From contig CP128386.1 of NCBI GenBank assembly GCA_030345135.1, positions 6,555,623-6,619,622 on the forward strand: a DNA stretch of 64,000 nucleotides, in the 5' to 3' direction. Each line of letters starts with the position of its first letter. Within the stretch, counting starts at the first letter, position 1. A program made the translations under genes and the position numbers. The notes below the pieces were generated by a model that was not told the origin of the DNA, did not search any database, and saw only the letters and a list, made by a program, of their open reading frames with translations. The stretch is from Chitinophagaceae bacterium DXS. Lineage in GTDB: Bacteria; Bacteroidota; Bacteroidia; Chitinophagales; Chitinophagaceae. Positions 28,369-37,375 of this stretch are shown here, piece after piece.

Positions 28369-30123
28369 TTATTTCCCGTAAAATCTCCAGTTGGTTTTGA
28401 AATCTTTTTGGAGTGGAATGTTCAACAGTCCTGCGCGTACCATTTCAACAGGCATCATGTTGTTTTCAAGAATGGCATCGTGGTATTGTTTGTAAGTCAT
28501 TTTACCGCTATCAACAACCTCTTTTTTCAGTGCCATAAATTGAAGACCACCCAACATATAAGCTATCTGGTAAAGCGGGCCGTAATTTCCGGTAAACGAA
28601 CGGCGCACTTCACCTTCCGCGTTTGCACGCTCGTGGCCCACTCTGTCAACCAAAAAGTCAATGCATTGTTGTGGGGTCCATTTGTTCAAATGATAATTCA
28701 TAGAGAATATAATTCTTGCACAACGATGCATGCGCCAGAAAAGCATCCCAATTTTATCTTCAGGTGTTTGAGGAAAGCCCATATCCCATAACAAAAATTC
28801 CCAGTACAAGGCCCAACCTTCGATGTAAAATGGAGTTTGGAAATTTCTATAAGGTCTGTAGCGGTCACTCATAAACATTTGCAGACGATGACCGGCGATT
28901 AATTCATGGTGCACTGTTGAGCGCGAGAAATAAGGGTTGTTGCCGCGCATACTCATCATCTTATCTTCATGATTCATCGTGTTGGTTGGATATGAAATGA
29001 TGATCTCTTCGCCACCCAAAAAGAAAGGATTGATCAATTGTCTTTCCGGACTCATCATATTCATTCGCCAGGTTTCTTCTGCTATCGGCGGAATGGTAAC
29101 CAGGTCATGCTTTTTCAGGAAGTCAACGCTCTCATTATATAGACGCAAAATCAATTCCGGCTGTCTGCCTTCAGGTACATAACTATTCTTTACATTCTCC
29201 TGTGCCCGACGCCAATCAGTACCAAAGCCCTTTTCTTTTGTTGCCTTCATCAGTTCATTATCACACCATGCAAATTCTTTATTGGCGATATCGATTATTT
29301 CCTCAGGTGTGTAGGGAATCATTTCATAATCCAGCTGCCTGATCAGTTCCTCTCTTCCAATTGGTTTGCCCACAATGCCGCTGCTATCTGCACGCTGAGA
29401 AGTAGTGAGTTTGGTCCTGTTTTTCACCAGCGTTTTGTATGCACGGAGCAGACTGTCTGTAACTTTTGCGGGTCTTTCCGTCCACCAGGAGAATGAAGGA
29501 TCATAGCCATCATAAAATTCCGTTACGCTGGTCATGGCTTCAATCAAACCACCCAGCGCCATCTGGCATCGGGTTGATAAATTTCTTTCGAGCGAATCTG
29601 CTTTCTCAAACTTTTTAATTTGTTGCACAAGTTGTTTATTCCAGTTATTCATCTCTGCGGCGAGGGAATCAGCTTTCAACACCGGCCCGCGTCTTCTGGC
29701 TTTTTCCAGCGTATAAATGCCGGTGGCGAAAGGGAGGTAAGAGGCTATTTGGTTGTATTCCTTTTCTTCAAGGTCAAGTTTTGCGATTTCATTTTTCAGC
29801 TTCCTGTCAAAAAGTATGTAATCAATTTTGCCCTGCTGAGAGATGCTGTTAAAGTCAATCGCATTCAATCTTTTCAGGTAGTCATTATAAAACTGTTTAA
29901 AGCGGATTCTTCTTTCAGGTGAGCTATCAATAAAATAGAACCTGGAAAGACTGCCCTTGTCAGCTTCATATTGAACCAGCACATTGGCTACTTCGCTGCT
30001 TTGCAGGTAGAGGTCCGTGTCCGGATTCTTTTGGGCGGATAGCCTGGCTTGGAAAATAATGCAACCTGAAAAGGCGAGAATAAGCGCAAACAGGTCTTTA
30101 AAGTTTATAGCCTGATACTTCAT
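28369..30123 (-). CDS. DUF885 family putative metallopeptidase
   Basis: A 584-residue exported protein with a hydrophobic N-terminus (about 11-30). The DUF885 core shows a zinc-type motif HHELIAGHRLQ, a downstream EGWALYWE glutamate motif, and YMLGGLQFMALKKE near the C-terminus. DUF885 proteins are regarded as peptidase-like, but substrates are not established. The gene stands alone between two repeat-filled gaps. Confidence 0.85.
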   Translation of the reverse strand: MKYQAINFKDLFALILAFSGCIIFQARLSAQKNPDTDLYLQSSEVANVLVQYEADKGSLSRFYFIDSSPERRIRFKQFYNDYLKRLNAIDFNSISQQGKIDYILFDRKLKNEIAKLDLEEKEYNQIASYLPFATGIYTLEKARRRGPVLKADSLAAEMNNWNKQLVQQIKKFEKADSLERNLSTRCQMALGGLIEAMTSVTEFYDGYDPSFSWWTERPAKVTDSLLRAYKTLVKNRTKLTTSQRADSSGIVGKPIGREELIRQLDYEMIPYTPEEIIDIANKEFAWCDNELMKATKEKGFGTDWRRAQENVKNSYVPEGRQPELILRLYNESVDFLKKHDLVTIPPIAEETWRMNMMSPERQLINPFFLGGEEIIISYPTNTMNHEDKMMSMRGNNPYFSRSTVHHELIAGHRLQMFMSDRYRPYRNFQTPFYIEGWALYWEFLLWDMGFPQTPEDKIGMLFWRMHRCARIIFSMNYHLNKWTPQQCIDFLVDRVGHERANAEGEVRRSFTGNYGPLYQIAYMLGGLQFMALKKEVVDSGKMTYKQYHDAILENNMMPVEMVRAGLLNIPLQKDFKTNWRFYGK

Positions 30124-30255
30124 GCAGGTAAATTTTAGTATCTATGAAATTACTGATAGCTCTGATATGTTGATAAACACATTTTGACTAATAAAGGAAG
30201 AGAATTGACAAGGGCTGGCAGCCGAAGGAGTTTAAAATTGGGTCAGGGTAGATCT

Positions 30256-30388
30256 TTCATTGCCGTCTGCTTCAGCTGACGGAGAAATGCCACATCTTTA
30301 TTTCTGGCTTTAGCCAAATAAATTGTTGGGCTAAAGCCACGCCTGGGAAGAATGATCTAGTCCGTCGGCTGAAGCAGACGGCAATGAA
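30256..30388. repeat. Large nested hairpin element
   Basis: Outer arms 30256-30283 and 30361-30388 pair at 27 of 28 positions (core GCCGTCTGCTTCAGCTGACG). An inner pair TGGCTTTAGCC / GGGCTAAAGCCA lies at about 30304-30339. The compact nested shape is typical of a BIME/REP-like intergenic element. The rest of the 574-bp gap (30124-30697) has no gene. Confidence 0.8.
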
Positions 30389-30523
30389 TTGTGTGTAACA
30401 ACATAAGCAGAAGCATAGCTTGTGCAATTCCTGCATCCCATTTTTTACATAAGAATTTTTTCTCGCTGATCGAAATGATAATGGCTATGTGAAACGCTGC
30501 ATTATAGCCATTGGCCCTATTGC

Positions 30524-30597
30524 CCGTAGGGCATAAATTTCAGTAGAATAAAACTCGAATACAATTCTTTTGTCCGTAGGACATTAACCAATCCTAT
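30524..30597. repeat. CCCGTAGGG / GTCCGTAGGACATTAACC element, copy 1
   Basis: A ~70-bp segment starting CCCGTAGGGCATAAATT and ending GTCCGTAGGACATTAACCAA. A diverged copy lies at about 48417-48494. Confidence 0.6.
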
Positions 30598-30681
30598 CAA
30601 ATAAAAAGAGCCGTTGCTTTCAACAACGGCTCTCATAGTACTTACCAAATTAATATTTCTCCCATCTCCATCATGGCTCAA

Positions 30682-30702
30682 AGCTAATAGCTGACAGCTA
30701 TA
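30682..30702. repeat. Heptamers overlapping the stop of tldE-1
   Basis: AGCTAAT, AGCTGAC, AGCTATA run across the minus-strand stop codon of the tldE-type gene. The stop TAG is part of the repeat word. Confidence 0.7.
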
Positions 30703-32035
30703 CAGCATCTGACAATGATGTAAACGTAAAGTCCCTGATTTTCATTGGTGGAATCATGGCATGAATACCTGATTCGCCACTTACTGTTCTTTCCGGCTTG
30801 CCCATTGCTTCCAGGTTGTTGAGCATGATTATCGGGCTCTCATTAAACCTGAAATTTTTGATCGGGAATTTGATCTGGCCGTTTTCAATATAAAAAGTAC
30901 CGTCACGTGTGAGACCTGTATAGAGCAAGGTCTGCGGATCCACTTCGCGGATGTACCACAAGCGTGTTACCAATATACCTTTTTCTGTGCTTTTAATCAG
31001 GTCTTCGGTGGTTCCATCACCACCTAACATAATAAATGCATCAGGTGAAGGAACTGCTTTTGCTTTCTTTTTATCAGCCCAATATCTTGAGTAATAAAAG
31101 TTCTTAAATACGCCTTTGTCGATCCAGGTTATTTTTTCCTGTGGCCTTCCGTCGCCGTTCCATGCGCTTGTCGGCAGATCTGCATTCTGCGGATCGGAAT
31201 AAATTGTTACGCGCTCATCAACCAGCTTGTCGCCCAGCTTGGTTTTGCCATCCCCTTTGCTTAGAAAACTACGTCCTTCATCGGCGCTACGTGCATCCAT
31301 ATTAAAGAAAATACCTTCCAGCAAAACGATAGCCGCAGTTGGCTCAAGAATAACTGTGTATTTGCCAGGCTCAATTGCTTTGGTGTTGACAGAATTTTTT
31401 GCTTTCTCCGCTGCAACCTTTGTAGACGAACTTACATCCAGCTTGCTCACATCCGTATAGCCTTTTGAAGCATATCCGGATCCCTTTCCGTCTTTTGTTC
31501 GTAGCGTTACATTGAAGTTTACGTTGGTTGATGTATTATAAGCAAAGAGCCCTTTGCTGTTCATCATTGCTGAAAACCCCGCGCTGTTTTCCAGGAAACC
31601 AGCGGCTATCAAATCACTGTCTTTGGAAATTTGCAGGCTTTGACCCACTGCATTACTTCTGTAAGCAGGATCAATCGCTGCTGTTGCAGGTTCAAATGTT
31701 TTAGATGCCGATGAATATTCCTGAGGTCCCAGGAATGGCATAAATTCCGGATTCTCCGGCGCCAGTTGTGCCAGCTCTTCAGCGCGGCGGATAACCTTTT
31801 CCAATGATGCATCATCAAATTCATTGATAGTTGCTGTTCCTAACTTCTTTCCATAAGCAGATGAAACAACCAGTTGGTTTTGCGAAATACCGCCACTGGT
31901 AGAAACTGCATTGCGGGCATACCTGATATTTCCATTGTCAGAACCGGAAAGGTTTACCTCGCATTCATCAGCTTTGGAAAAACTAAGCACTTTTTTCAGC
32001 AGTGCTTCGGCTTCTTGTTTATTTAAAATAGCCAT
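30698..32035 (-). CDS. tldE: TldE/PmbA-like peptidase subunit, pair 1
   Basis: A 445-residue member of the TldD/PmbA family, of the TldE type that lacks the zinc HExxxH motif. In E. coli TldD/TldE form a heterodimeric protease acting on unfolded peptides. Supporting segments are CEVNLSGSDNGNIRYARNAVSTSGG, GILVTRLWYIREVDPQTLLYTGLTRDGTFYIENG and FRFNESPIIMLNNLEAMG. No signal peptide. The partner tldD-type gene lies 187 bp upstream on the same strand. A second pair occurs at 35.9-39.0 kb. Confidence 0.9.
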   Translation of the reverse strand: MAILNKQEAEALLKKVLSFSKADECEVNLSGSDNGNIRYARNAVSTSGGISQNQLVVSSAYGKKLGTATINEFDDASLEKVIRRAEELAQLAPENPEFMPFLGPQEYSSASKTFEPATAAIDPAYRSNAVGQSLQISKDSDLIAAGFLENSAGFSAMMNSKGLFAYNTSTNVNFNVTLRTKDGKGSGYASKGYTDVSKLDVSSSTKVAAEKAKNSVNTKAIEPGKYTVILEPTAAIVLLEGIFFNMDARSADEGRSFLSKGDGKTKLGDKLVDERVTIYSDPQNADLPTSAWNGDGRPQEKITWIDKGVFKNFYYSRYWADKKKAKAVPSPDAFIMLGGDGTTEDLIKSTEKGILVTRLWYIREVDPQTLLYTGLTRDGTFYIENGQIKFPIKNFRFNESPIIMLNNLEAMGKPERTVSGESGIHAMIPPMKIRDFTFTSLSDAV

Positions 32036-32044
32036 AGTGTTTGG

Positions 32045-32226
32045 TTTAATTCAAAAGTCCCCGCCTGACCAGTCGGGCAGGAAAATTCAAAAGTCAAAAG
32101 GGCTGTTCATGTCAGAGATCTTATATCAATTTGAAGGGGCTAACAAGTTATTTGACTGATAGAAATAATAACTTACTGTCGCACCTGAGCTTTTTACTTT
32201 TGAATTTTTACTTTTTACTTTTTTAA
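32045..32226. repeat. Inverted AAAAGTC/AAAATTC heptamers between tldD-1 and tldE-1
   Basis: AATTCAA/AAGTCAA words at about 32048-32100 face TTGAATT/TTTACTT words at about 32192-32226. The left run is interrupted by ~22 bp of GC-rich near-palindrome (CCCGCCTGACCAGTCGGGC). The corresponding spacer of pair 2 has the same design without this insert. Confidence 0.8.
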
Positions 32227-33857
32227 ATTTTTCTTGCTGTATTGATCACATTTATTCCCTTGAAATGTGCCGTGGATGAACCGTGTGATACGGCGCTTAC
32301 CTGCATAGGCTGACCTTTCCCATCAAAGAAAGAACCGCCCAGGCGATAGTCGCTTTCATCAGCTACACCAACACATGCGTTCCAGAATTCCTGCGTGTTT
32401 GCCTGGTAGGCAACATCTTTCAGCATGCCTACTATTTTACCATTTTTGATCTCATAAAATAACTGGCCGCCAAACTGGAAATTGTAACGTTGCTGATCAA
32501 TGGAGAAAGATCCGTCGCCGATTATATAAATGCCTTTTTCAACATTTTTGATCAGATCCTGCGGAGAGGCCTTCGTTTTTCCTGGCTGCAATGATACGTT
32601 GGGCATGCGCTGAAACTGCACGTCGCTCCAGCTATCTGCATAACAACAGCCCTGCGATGCATTCAGTCCGAGAATGTGGGCCTGATCGCGAATGGTCTGA
32701 TAATTAACAAGTATACCATCTTTGATCAGATCCCACTTGCCTGTTCCCACGCCCTCATCATCATAACCAACAGCTCCAAGAGATCCGGGTTGCGTTTTAT
32801 CGGCCATGATATTTACCAGCTTGCTACCGAAATTAAATTTCTTAGATTCCCATTTATCCAGCGTAAGAAAGCTCGTTCCTGCAAAGTTCGCTTCATAACC
32901 CAGTACGCGATCCAGTTCTGAAGGGTGCCCTACCGATTCGTGAATAGTGAGCCATAAGTGGGAAGGATCCAAAATAAGATCATATTTGCCCGCTTCTACG
33001 GACTTAGCTGTAAGCTTGTCACCGGCCTGTTTTGCTCCCAATTGAGCATCTTCAAGAATGTCGTAGCGCTTTTTGTATAGCGTGGTTGGCCCGGCAATTT
33101 TTTCTGAAGCTTTTGGTATCAGGTATTCGTAGCCCATTCCAACCGGAGCACTTAGTGCATTCCTCGTTTCGAATTTACCCGTCTTGGCATCTATTCGTGT
33201 AATTGTAAATGTGGGCCAGATCCGGTGAACATCCTGATCTATATAAGAACCATCGCTTGAGGCAAAGTACTTCTGCTCATTCACGAGGAACATGTACGAG
33301 TTGATGTAATTCGCTCCTGCTTTCATTGCCGCAGCATTAGCGGAAAGTAGTAGTTCCGCTTTTTCTTTAACCGGTACATCAAAAGCATTCTTTTCAATAG
33401 GCGCTTTCCATGATACCTCGCCATAACCTTTTTGCGGGGCCAGTTGAACAGGTTCTGTCAGCAATTTAGCATTTTCCTTCGCAATAGCTACTGCTAACTG
33501 AGCTGTTTTGGCAATGCTATCCTTGTCCATTTTATCTGTCGCCGCAAATCCCCAACTGCCATTGGCTATTACGCGAATACCAATGCCATATGATTCAGTA
33601 TTTACAATGTTCTGCACTTTATCTTCACGCGTAATAACATACTGGTTCAGGTAACGGCCAATTCTAACATCTGTATAGGTGGCGCCTTTGGCACGGGCTT
33701 CGTTTAGCGCAACATCAGCCAACTCTTTTTTAATGGCTGTATCAACGGAATACCAGGGCGCGTCGAGTGGAACGTCTTTCCCCAGCAATCCCGCCTTGGG
33801 GAGAATGGTGGCGCCAAGCCCCATGCCCGTCATGTACAGGAAATCTCTTCTTTTCAA
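32223..33857 (-). CDS. tldD: TldD-like zinc peptidase subunit with Tat-like signal, pair 1
   Basis: The TTG at 33857 gives 544 residues and the N-terminus LKRRDFLYMTGMGLGATILP, which aligns with the 545-residue paralog at 37376-39013. The family zinc site is HESVGH (IHESVGHPSELDRVLGYEANFAG). Other TldD segments are RIGRYLNQYVITREDKVQ and GIYIIGDGSFSIDQQRYNFQFGGQ. The KRRDFL plus hydrophobic stretch resembles a twin-arginine export signal, which E. coli TldD lacks. An in-frame TTG at 33902 would add 15 residues. Confidence 0.88.
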   Translation of the reverse strand: MKRRDFLYMTGMGLGATILPKAGLLGKDVPLDAPWYSVDTAIKKELADVALNEARAKGATYTDVRIGRYLNQYVITREDKVQNIVNTESYGIGIRVIANGSWGFAATDKMDKDSIAKTAQLAVAIAKENAKLLTEPVQLAPQKGYGEVSWKAPIEKNAFDVPVKEKAELLLSANAAAMKAGANYINSYMFLVNEQKYFASSDGSYIDQDVHRIWPTFTITRIDAKTGKFETRNALSAPVGMGYEYLIPKASEKIAGPTTLYKKRYDILEDAQLGAKQAGDKLTAKSVEAGKYDLILDPSHLWLTIHESVGHPSELDRVLGYEANFAGTSFLTLDKWESKKFNFGSKLVNIMADKTQPGSLGAVGYDDEGVGTGKWDLIKDGILVNYQTIRDQAHILGLNASQGCCYADSWSDVQFQRMPNVSLQPGKTKASPQDLIKNVEKGIYIIGDGSFSIDQQRYNFQFGGQLFYEIKNGKIVGMLKDVAYQANTQEFWNACVGVADESDYRLGGSFFDGKGQPMQVSAVSHGSSTAHFKGINVINTARKI

Positions 33858-34010
33858 AGTAGTATAATTTTGATGTGAACTGATATATACCGCATTCAGC
33901 AACTTTTGGTGTGCAGCAGTCAGTAACGCTATATGCCGGCATAATGATCTGTCAAGTTAAGAAAACTAATGTAATGGAAAGGTGTTTTTATATGAACGGC
34001 GGAGGGGAAT

Positions 34011-34312
34011 GTGTAAATGAGGAAATGTGCGAATGTGCAAATGCAATTGAAAATTGACAATGGACAATTGAAATGATGGAAGCGAGACATACATATATTA
34101 GTAAGACAGGTGATTGATTGTTGAATATGTATGACCCCGACGGTAGTGCTACTATTGAACGTCCCTTGCGTCGCACACTTCAGCGTGTTGATTCGCTATT
34201 CTGCAATGCAAATCAGCCAGGCTAAATGAATCGCTCCCGCATTCGCATATTTGCAAATTCGCACATTTGCACATTCACCGTCATTTTCAATTTTCAATTG
34301 TCAACTTTCAAT
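34011..34312. repeat. Octamer and heptamer arrays in inverted copies, upstream of the decarboxylase
   Basis: Left side: four octamers of the type GTGCAAAT (34011-34042), then four AATTGA(A/C) heptamers (34045-34072). Right side: four octamers ATTTGCAC type (34241-34272), then four TTTCAAT/TGTCAAC heptamers (34285-34312). Each class on the right is the inverse complement of its class on the left. The order is octamer-heptamer on both sides, so the two pairings would cross rather than nest. Confidence 0.85.
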
Positions 34313-34316
34313 TATA

Positions 34317-34324
34317 TAGCTTTG
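34317..34324 (+). promoter_or_regulatory. Bacteroidetes -7 element of the decarboxylase gene
   Basis: TAGCTTTG matches TAnnTTTG and ends 4 nt before the ATG at 34329. A TTG at 34298-34300 could be the -33 element, 16 bp upstream, and lies inside the heptamer array. A transcript would be nearly leaderless. Confidence 0.5.
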
Positions 34325-34328
34325 TGCG

Positions 34329-35753
34329 ATGGAAAAGAATCAATGGGATTTTACAAGTGAAGAAAGAACTGATCTGTTTGCTTATGTGATGCAGTTGATT
34401 AATGATTATTACACACAACTGCCGGAATCAGCGGTGGCGCCGCCATTGGACTTAGCAACGATTCAGAAACATGTATCCAAGTTCGATTTCAGCAATCCGG
34501 TTAATTTAAAGTATGCTGTTGATCATGTTGCTTATGGACTAAGTAATTACCAGGTGCATACAACACATCCCATGTATTTTGGCCTGTTTAATCCACGGCC
34601 TGTGTTTCCCGGTATATTGGCCGATTTGTTGACGGCCTCTTTTAATCCGCAGTTGGCAGCATGGAGCCATAGTCCGTTTGCTGTATTGGCCGAGCAATAT
34701 GTTATTACTGAAACAGGAAAACGCTTCGGCTATAAAGAAACTGATGTTGATGGGAATTTTACAAGCGGTGGCGCGGAAGCTAATCTTACTGCGGTGCTCA
34801 CGGCGTTGATTGCACATTTTCCGGAATATTCAAAAGAAGGTTTGAGAAGTCTGCCTAAGCAACCGGTCTTTTATGTATCCAAAGAAAGCCATCATTCATT
34901 TGTCAAAGCTGCGCGAGTTTGCGGTCTGGGTACTAATGCGGTGAGAGAAGTTGAAGCGCTTCCAAATCTACAAATGAATACAGAAGTATTAGAGAGAAAG
35001 ATTGCTGAAGATATCCGGGCTGGCTACGCTCCATTTATGGTGGTTGCGACCGCAGGTACAACTGGTGCGGGCATTATGGATCCTGTTCAGGAAATCGCCG
35101 GCATTGCTCAAAAGCATCAGTTATGGTTTCATATTGATGGCGCCTGGGGTGGCGCGGCCGTGTTCAGCGATGAAGTAAAGCTATTGATCCAAGGCTGTGA
35201 ACAAGCCGACTCCATTACATTTGACGCACATAAATGGTTCTCCGTTCCCATGGGCGCTGGTCTTTATCTGACTCGTCATAAACAGATCCTTCACGAGACT
35301 TTCCGCATAGCTACGGATTACATGCCGAAGGAAGGATTGGAGCTGCAGGTAACAGATCCTTTCACGCATTCTATTCAGTGGTCGCGCAGGTTTATCGGGT
35401 TGAAGTTGTACCTGAGCTTACTGGTATACGGATGGCAGGGATACAGCAATATGATAGATGAAACCATCAGGATCTGCAAACAGCTTAAAGAGCTTTTGGT
35501 AGCCAATCAATGGAAAGTAGTTAATGATACCATCCTGCCGGTGATCTGCTTTACAGATCCTGAGCGTGAAGATGATGATGTGTTTATTCAGAAAGTTTGC
35601 AACCTGCTAATTCAATCCGGAGGCACATGGTTGAGTACATATCGCGTGAATGGAAAGCTGACAATACGCGCCTGCGTTATTAATTATACTACTTCTGAGG
35701 ATGATATCAAGAGGCTGGTGAAGTTGTTGGGGGAAGCGAGAGGCAAGGCATAA
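34329..35753 (+). CDS. PLP-dependent amino-acid decarboxylase (group II)
   Basis: A 474-residue pyridoxal-phosphate enzyme of the aromatic-amino-acid/glutamate decarboxylase family. The PLP lysine is K302 in TFDAHKWFSVPMGAG, the pyridine-binding aspartate D270 in FHIDGAWGG, and the stacking histidine is in ESHHSFVKAA (188-189). NFTSGGAEANLTA fits the phosphate-binding loop. Substrate cannot be read by eye. The gene sits on the plus strand between two tldD-tldE pairs on the minus strand. Its last codons and stop lie inside a heptamer repeat. Confidence 0.9.
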   Translation: MEKNQWDFTSEERTDLFAYVMQLINDYYTQLPESAVAPPLDLATIQKHVSKFDFSNPVNLKYAVDHVAYGLSNYQVHTTHPMYFGLFNPRPVFPGILADLLTASFNPQLAAWSHSPFAVLAEQYVITETGKRFGYKETDVDGNFTSGGAEANLTAVLTALIAHFPEYSKEGLRSLPKQPVFYVSKESHHSFVKAARVCGLGTNAVREVEALPNLQMNTEVLERKIAEDIRAGYAPFMVVATAGTTGAGIMDPVQEIAGIAQKHQLWFHIDGAWGGAAVFSDEVKLLIQGCEQADSITFDAHKWFSVPMGAGLYLTRHKQILHETFRIATDYMPKEGLELQVTDPFTHSIQWSRRFIGLKLYLSLLVYGWQGYSNMIDETIRICKQLKELLVANQWKVVNDTILPVICFTDPEREDDDVFIQKVCNLLIQSGGTWLSTYRVNGKLTIRACVINYTTSEDDIKRLVKLLGEARGKA

Positions 35754-35789
35754 GGAATAAGGGGTGAGGCATGAGGAGGACGGCATAAA
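35748..35789. repeat. GCATAAG/GGGTGAG heptamers across the decarboxylase stop
   Basis: Six 7-bp words (GCATAAG, GAATAAG, GGGTGAG, GCATGAG, GAGGACG, GCATAAA). The stop codon TAA at 35751-35753 is part of the first word. Confidence 0.75.
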
Positions 35790-35834
35790 AAATATGTCCT
35801 ACACTTTCGAAAGTGTAGGACATATTTTTTATGC
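35783..35834. terminator. 52-bp perfect palindrome between convergent genes
   Basis: Two 26-bp arms centred on TTCGAA pair without mismatch; the core half-site is TGTCCTACACTTTC, flanked by A6/T6 runs. The A/T runs on both sides make it a plausible bidirectional terminator between the decarboxylase and tldE-2. A diverged relative lies at 45653-45687. Confidence 0.85.
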
Positions 35835-35864
35835 TGATAGCTCAAAGCTGATAGCTCAAAGCTT
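35833..35864. repeat. GCTGATA/GCTCAAA heptamers beside the tldE-2 stop
   Basis: Four alternating heptamers run at 35833-35860, 4 bp from the minus-strand stop of tldE-2. The tldE-1 stop has the same word family in the same place. Confidence 0.8.
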
Positions 35865-37199
35865 CTACACCGCATCCGAAAGCGAAGTAAATGTAAAATC
35901 TCTCAACTTCATTGGCGGAATCAAATAGCTTCTGTAAGACTCTACGCTGATCGTTCTTTCCGGTTTGCCTAATGCCTCTACGTTATTCAACATAATAACC
36001 GGACTTTCATTAAAGCGCATGTTCTTTATCGGGAATTTTATCTGGCCGTTTTCAATGTAAAAAGTTCCGTCACGTGTAAGTCCTGTCAATAGTAATGTCT
36101 GCGGATCAACCATACGTATGTACCACAAACGCGAAACAAGAATTCCTTTTTCTGTGCTCTTGATCAGTTCATCTAAAGACGCTGTGCCGCCTTCCATAAT
36201 AATGTTTGACGGACCGGGAACAGGCTTAACACCTTTTTGCTTGGCCCAATATTGCGAGTAGCTGAGGTTCTTTACAACACCTTTTTCCACCCAATTCATT
36301 TTCTCCAGTGGAAACCCTTCTCTTGTCCACGTACCGCCCGGCAGTTCTGTATTAAACGGATCGGAATAAATGGTTACTTTTTCATCCATTAACTGTTCGC
36401 CTAAACGGTTGCCGCCGCCGGGTTTGCTCATAAAGCTGCGGCCTTCATCAGCGTTGCGGGCATCAAAACCGCGGAACATGTTTTCCATCATGTAAGCCGC
36501 TGCAACCGGTTCCAGTATTACCGTATATTTTCCCGGCTCTATTGCTTTTGCGCCTACTGAACCATTGGCTTTTGAAGCAGCAATTTTGGTGGCAGTGTAT
36601 GTATCCAGTTTGGTTACATCATTAAAGCCTCTTGCTGCGTAACCACTTCCGGTACCTTGTTGGTTGCGCATGGTGATCGAGAAAATTACATCAGTATCGG
36701 TATCGTATGCAAACAATCCTTTTGAATTCATAACAGCGTTGAAGCCTGTTGTATTCTCCAGGAATCCTGCAGCTTCCAGTTTTTCCTGTTTAGCTACCTG
36801 GATACTTTTAGCCACAGCTTCGGCCCGTGTGTCCGGCGTAATAGCAGCTGTGGATTTTATATACGCGATTGAGTCTTTAAAAGTGGAAGGTCCGAGCAAT
36901 GGCATGTATTCAGGATTCTCCGGCGCCAGTTGTGCCAGCTCTTCTGAACGCCTTACAACTTTTTCCAGCGAAGCATCATCAAACTCATTGATGGTAGCGG
37001 TTCCTGTTTTTTTACCAAATGTGGAGCTGACTGCGAGGCTAATAGTGCTGATATCTCCGGCAGTACTTACGGAGTTCCGCGCATAGCGAATATTGCCGCC
37101 TTCAGAGCCGCTGAGCGAAACCTCGCATTCATCGGCCTTCGAAAAGCCAAGCACTTTTTTTAATAGTGTTTCTGCTTCTTGTTTATTTAAAATAGCCAT
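35865..37199 (-). CDS. tldE: TldE/PmbA-like peptidase subunit, pair 2
   Basis: A 444-residue paralog of the protein at 30698-32035 with the same ends (MAILNKQEAE, MKLRDFTFTSLSDAV) and no zinc motif. Landmarks are CEVSLSGSEGGNIRYARNSVSTAG and GILVSRLWYIRMVDPQTLLLTGLTRDG. Its partner gene lies 176 bp upstream. The second pair is clearly a duplication of the first, now moderately diverged. Confidence 0.9.
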   Translation of the reverse strand: MAILNKQEAETLLKKVLGFSKADECEVSLSGSEGGNIRYARNSVSTAGDISTISLAVSSTFGKKTGTATINEFDDASLEKVVRRSEELAQLAPENPEYMPLLGPSTFKDSIAYIKSTAAITPDTRAEAVAKSIQVAKQEKLEAAGFLENTTGFNAVMNSKGLFAYDTDTDVIFSITMRNQQGTGSGYAARGFNDVTKLDTYTATKIAASKANGSVGAKAIEPGKYTVILEPVAAAYMMENMFRGFDARNADEGRSFMSKPGGGNRLGEQLMDEKVTIYSDPFNTELPGGTWTREGFPLEKMNWVEKGVVKNLSYSQYWAKQKGVKPVPGPSNIIMEGGTASLDELIKSTEKGILVSRLWYIRMVDPQTLLLTGLTRDGTFYIENGQIKFPIKNMRFNESPVIMLNNVEALGKPERTISVESYRSYLIPPMKLRDFTFTSLSDAV

Positions 37200-37216
37200 A
37201 GATGTTTGTTTGGGTT

Positions 37217-37373
37217 AAGTCAAAATTCAAAAGTCAAAATTCAAAAAGCTGTTTAGTTTTAATCAGATTTTGCCAAATTGGAACATCATATAAAGATTAT
37301 CTCTTTGAACTGACAGTGATTAATCAGGTTGCTCGACTTAAGGTTTTGAATTTTGAATTTTTACTTTTGACTT
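37217..37373. repeat. Inverted heptamer arrays between tldD-2 and tldE-2
   Basis: Four heptamers AAGTCAA/AATTCAA (37217-37244) face four TTGAATT/TTTACTT/TTGACTT heptamers (37346-37373) across a 101-bp spacer. The right array ends 3 bp before the tldD-2 stop codon. Confidence 0.88.
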
Positions 37374-37375
37374 TT

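Noticed and set aside
34329-35753. The decarboxylase as a recently transferred gene between duplicated pairs
   Set aside because: Its base composition and codon use look like the neighbours, and no insertion ends are visible.
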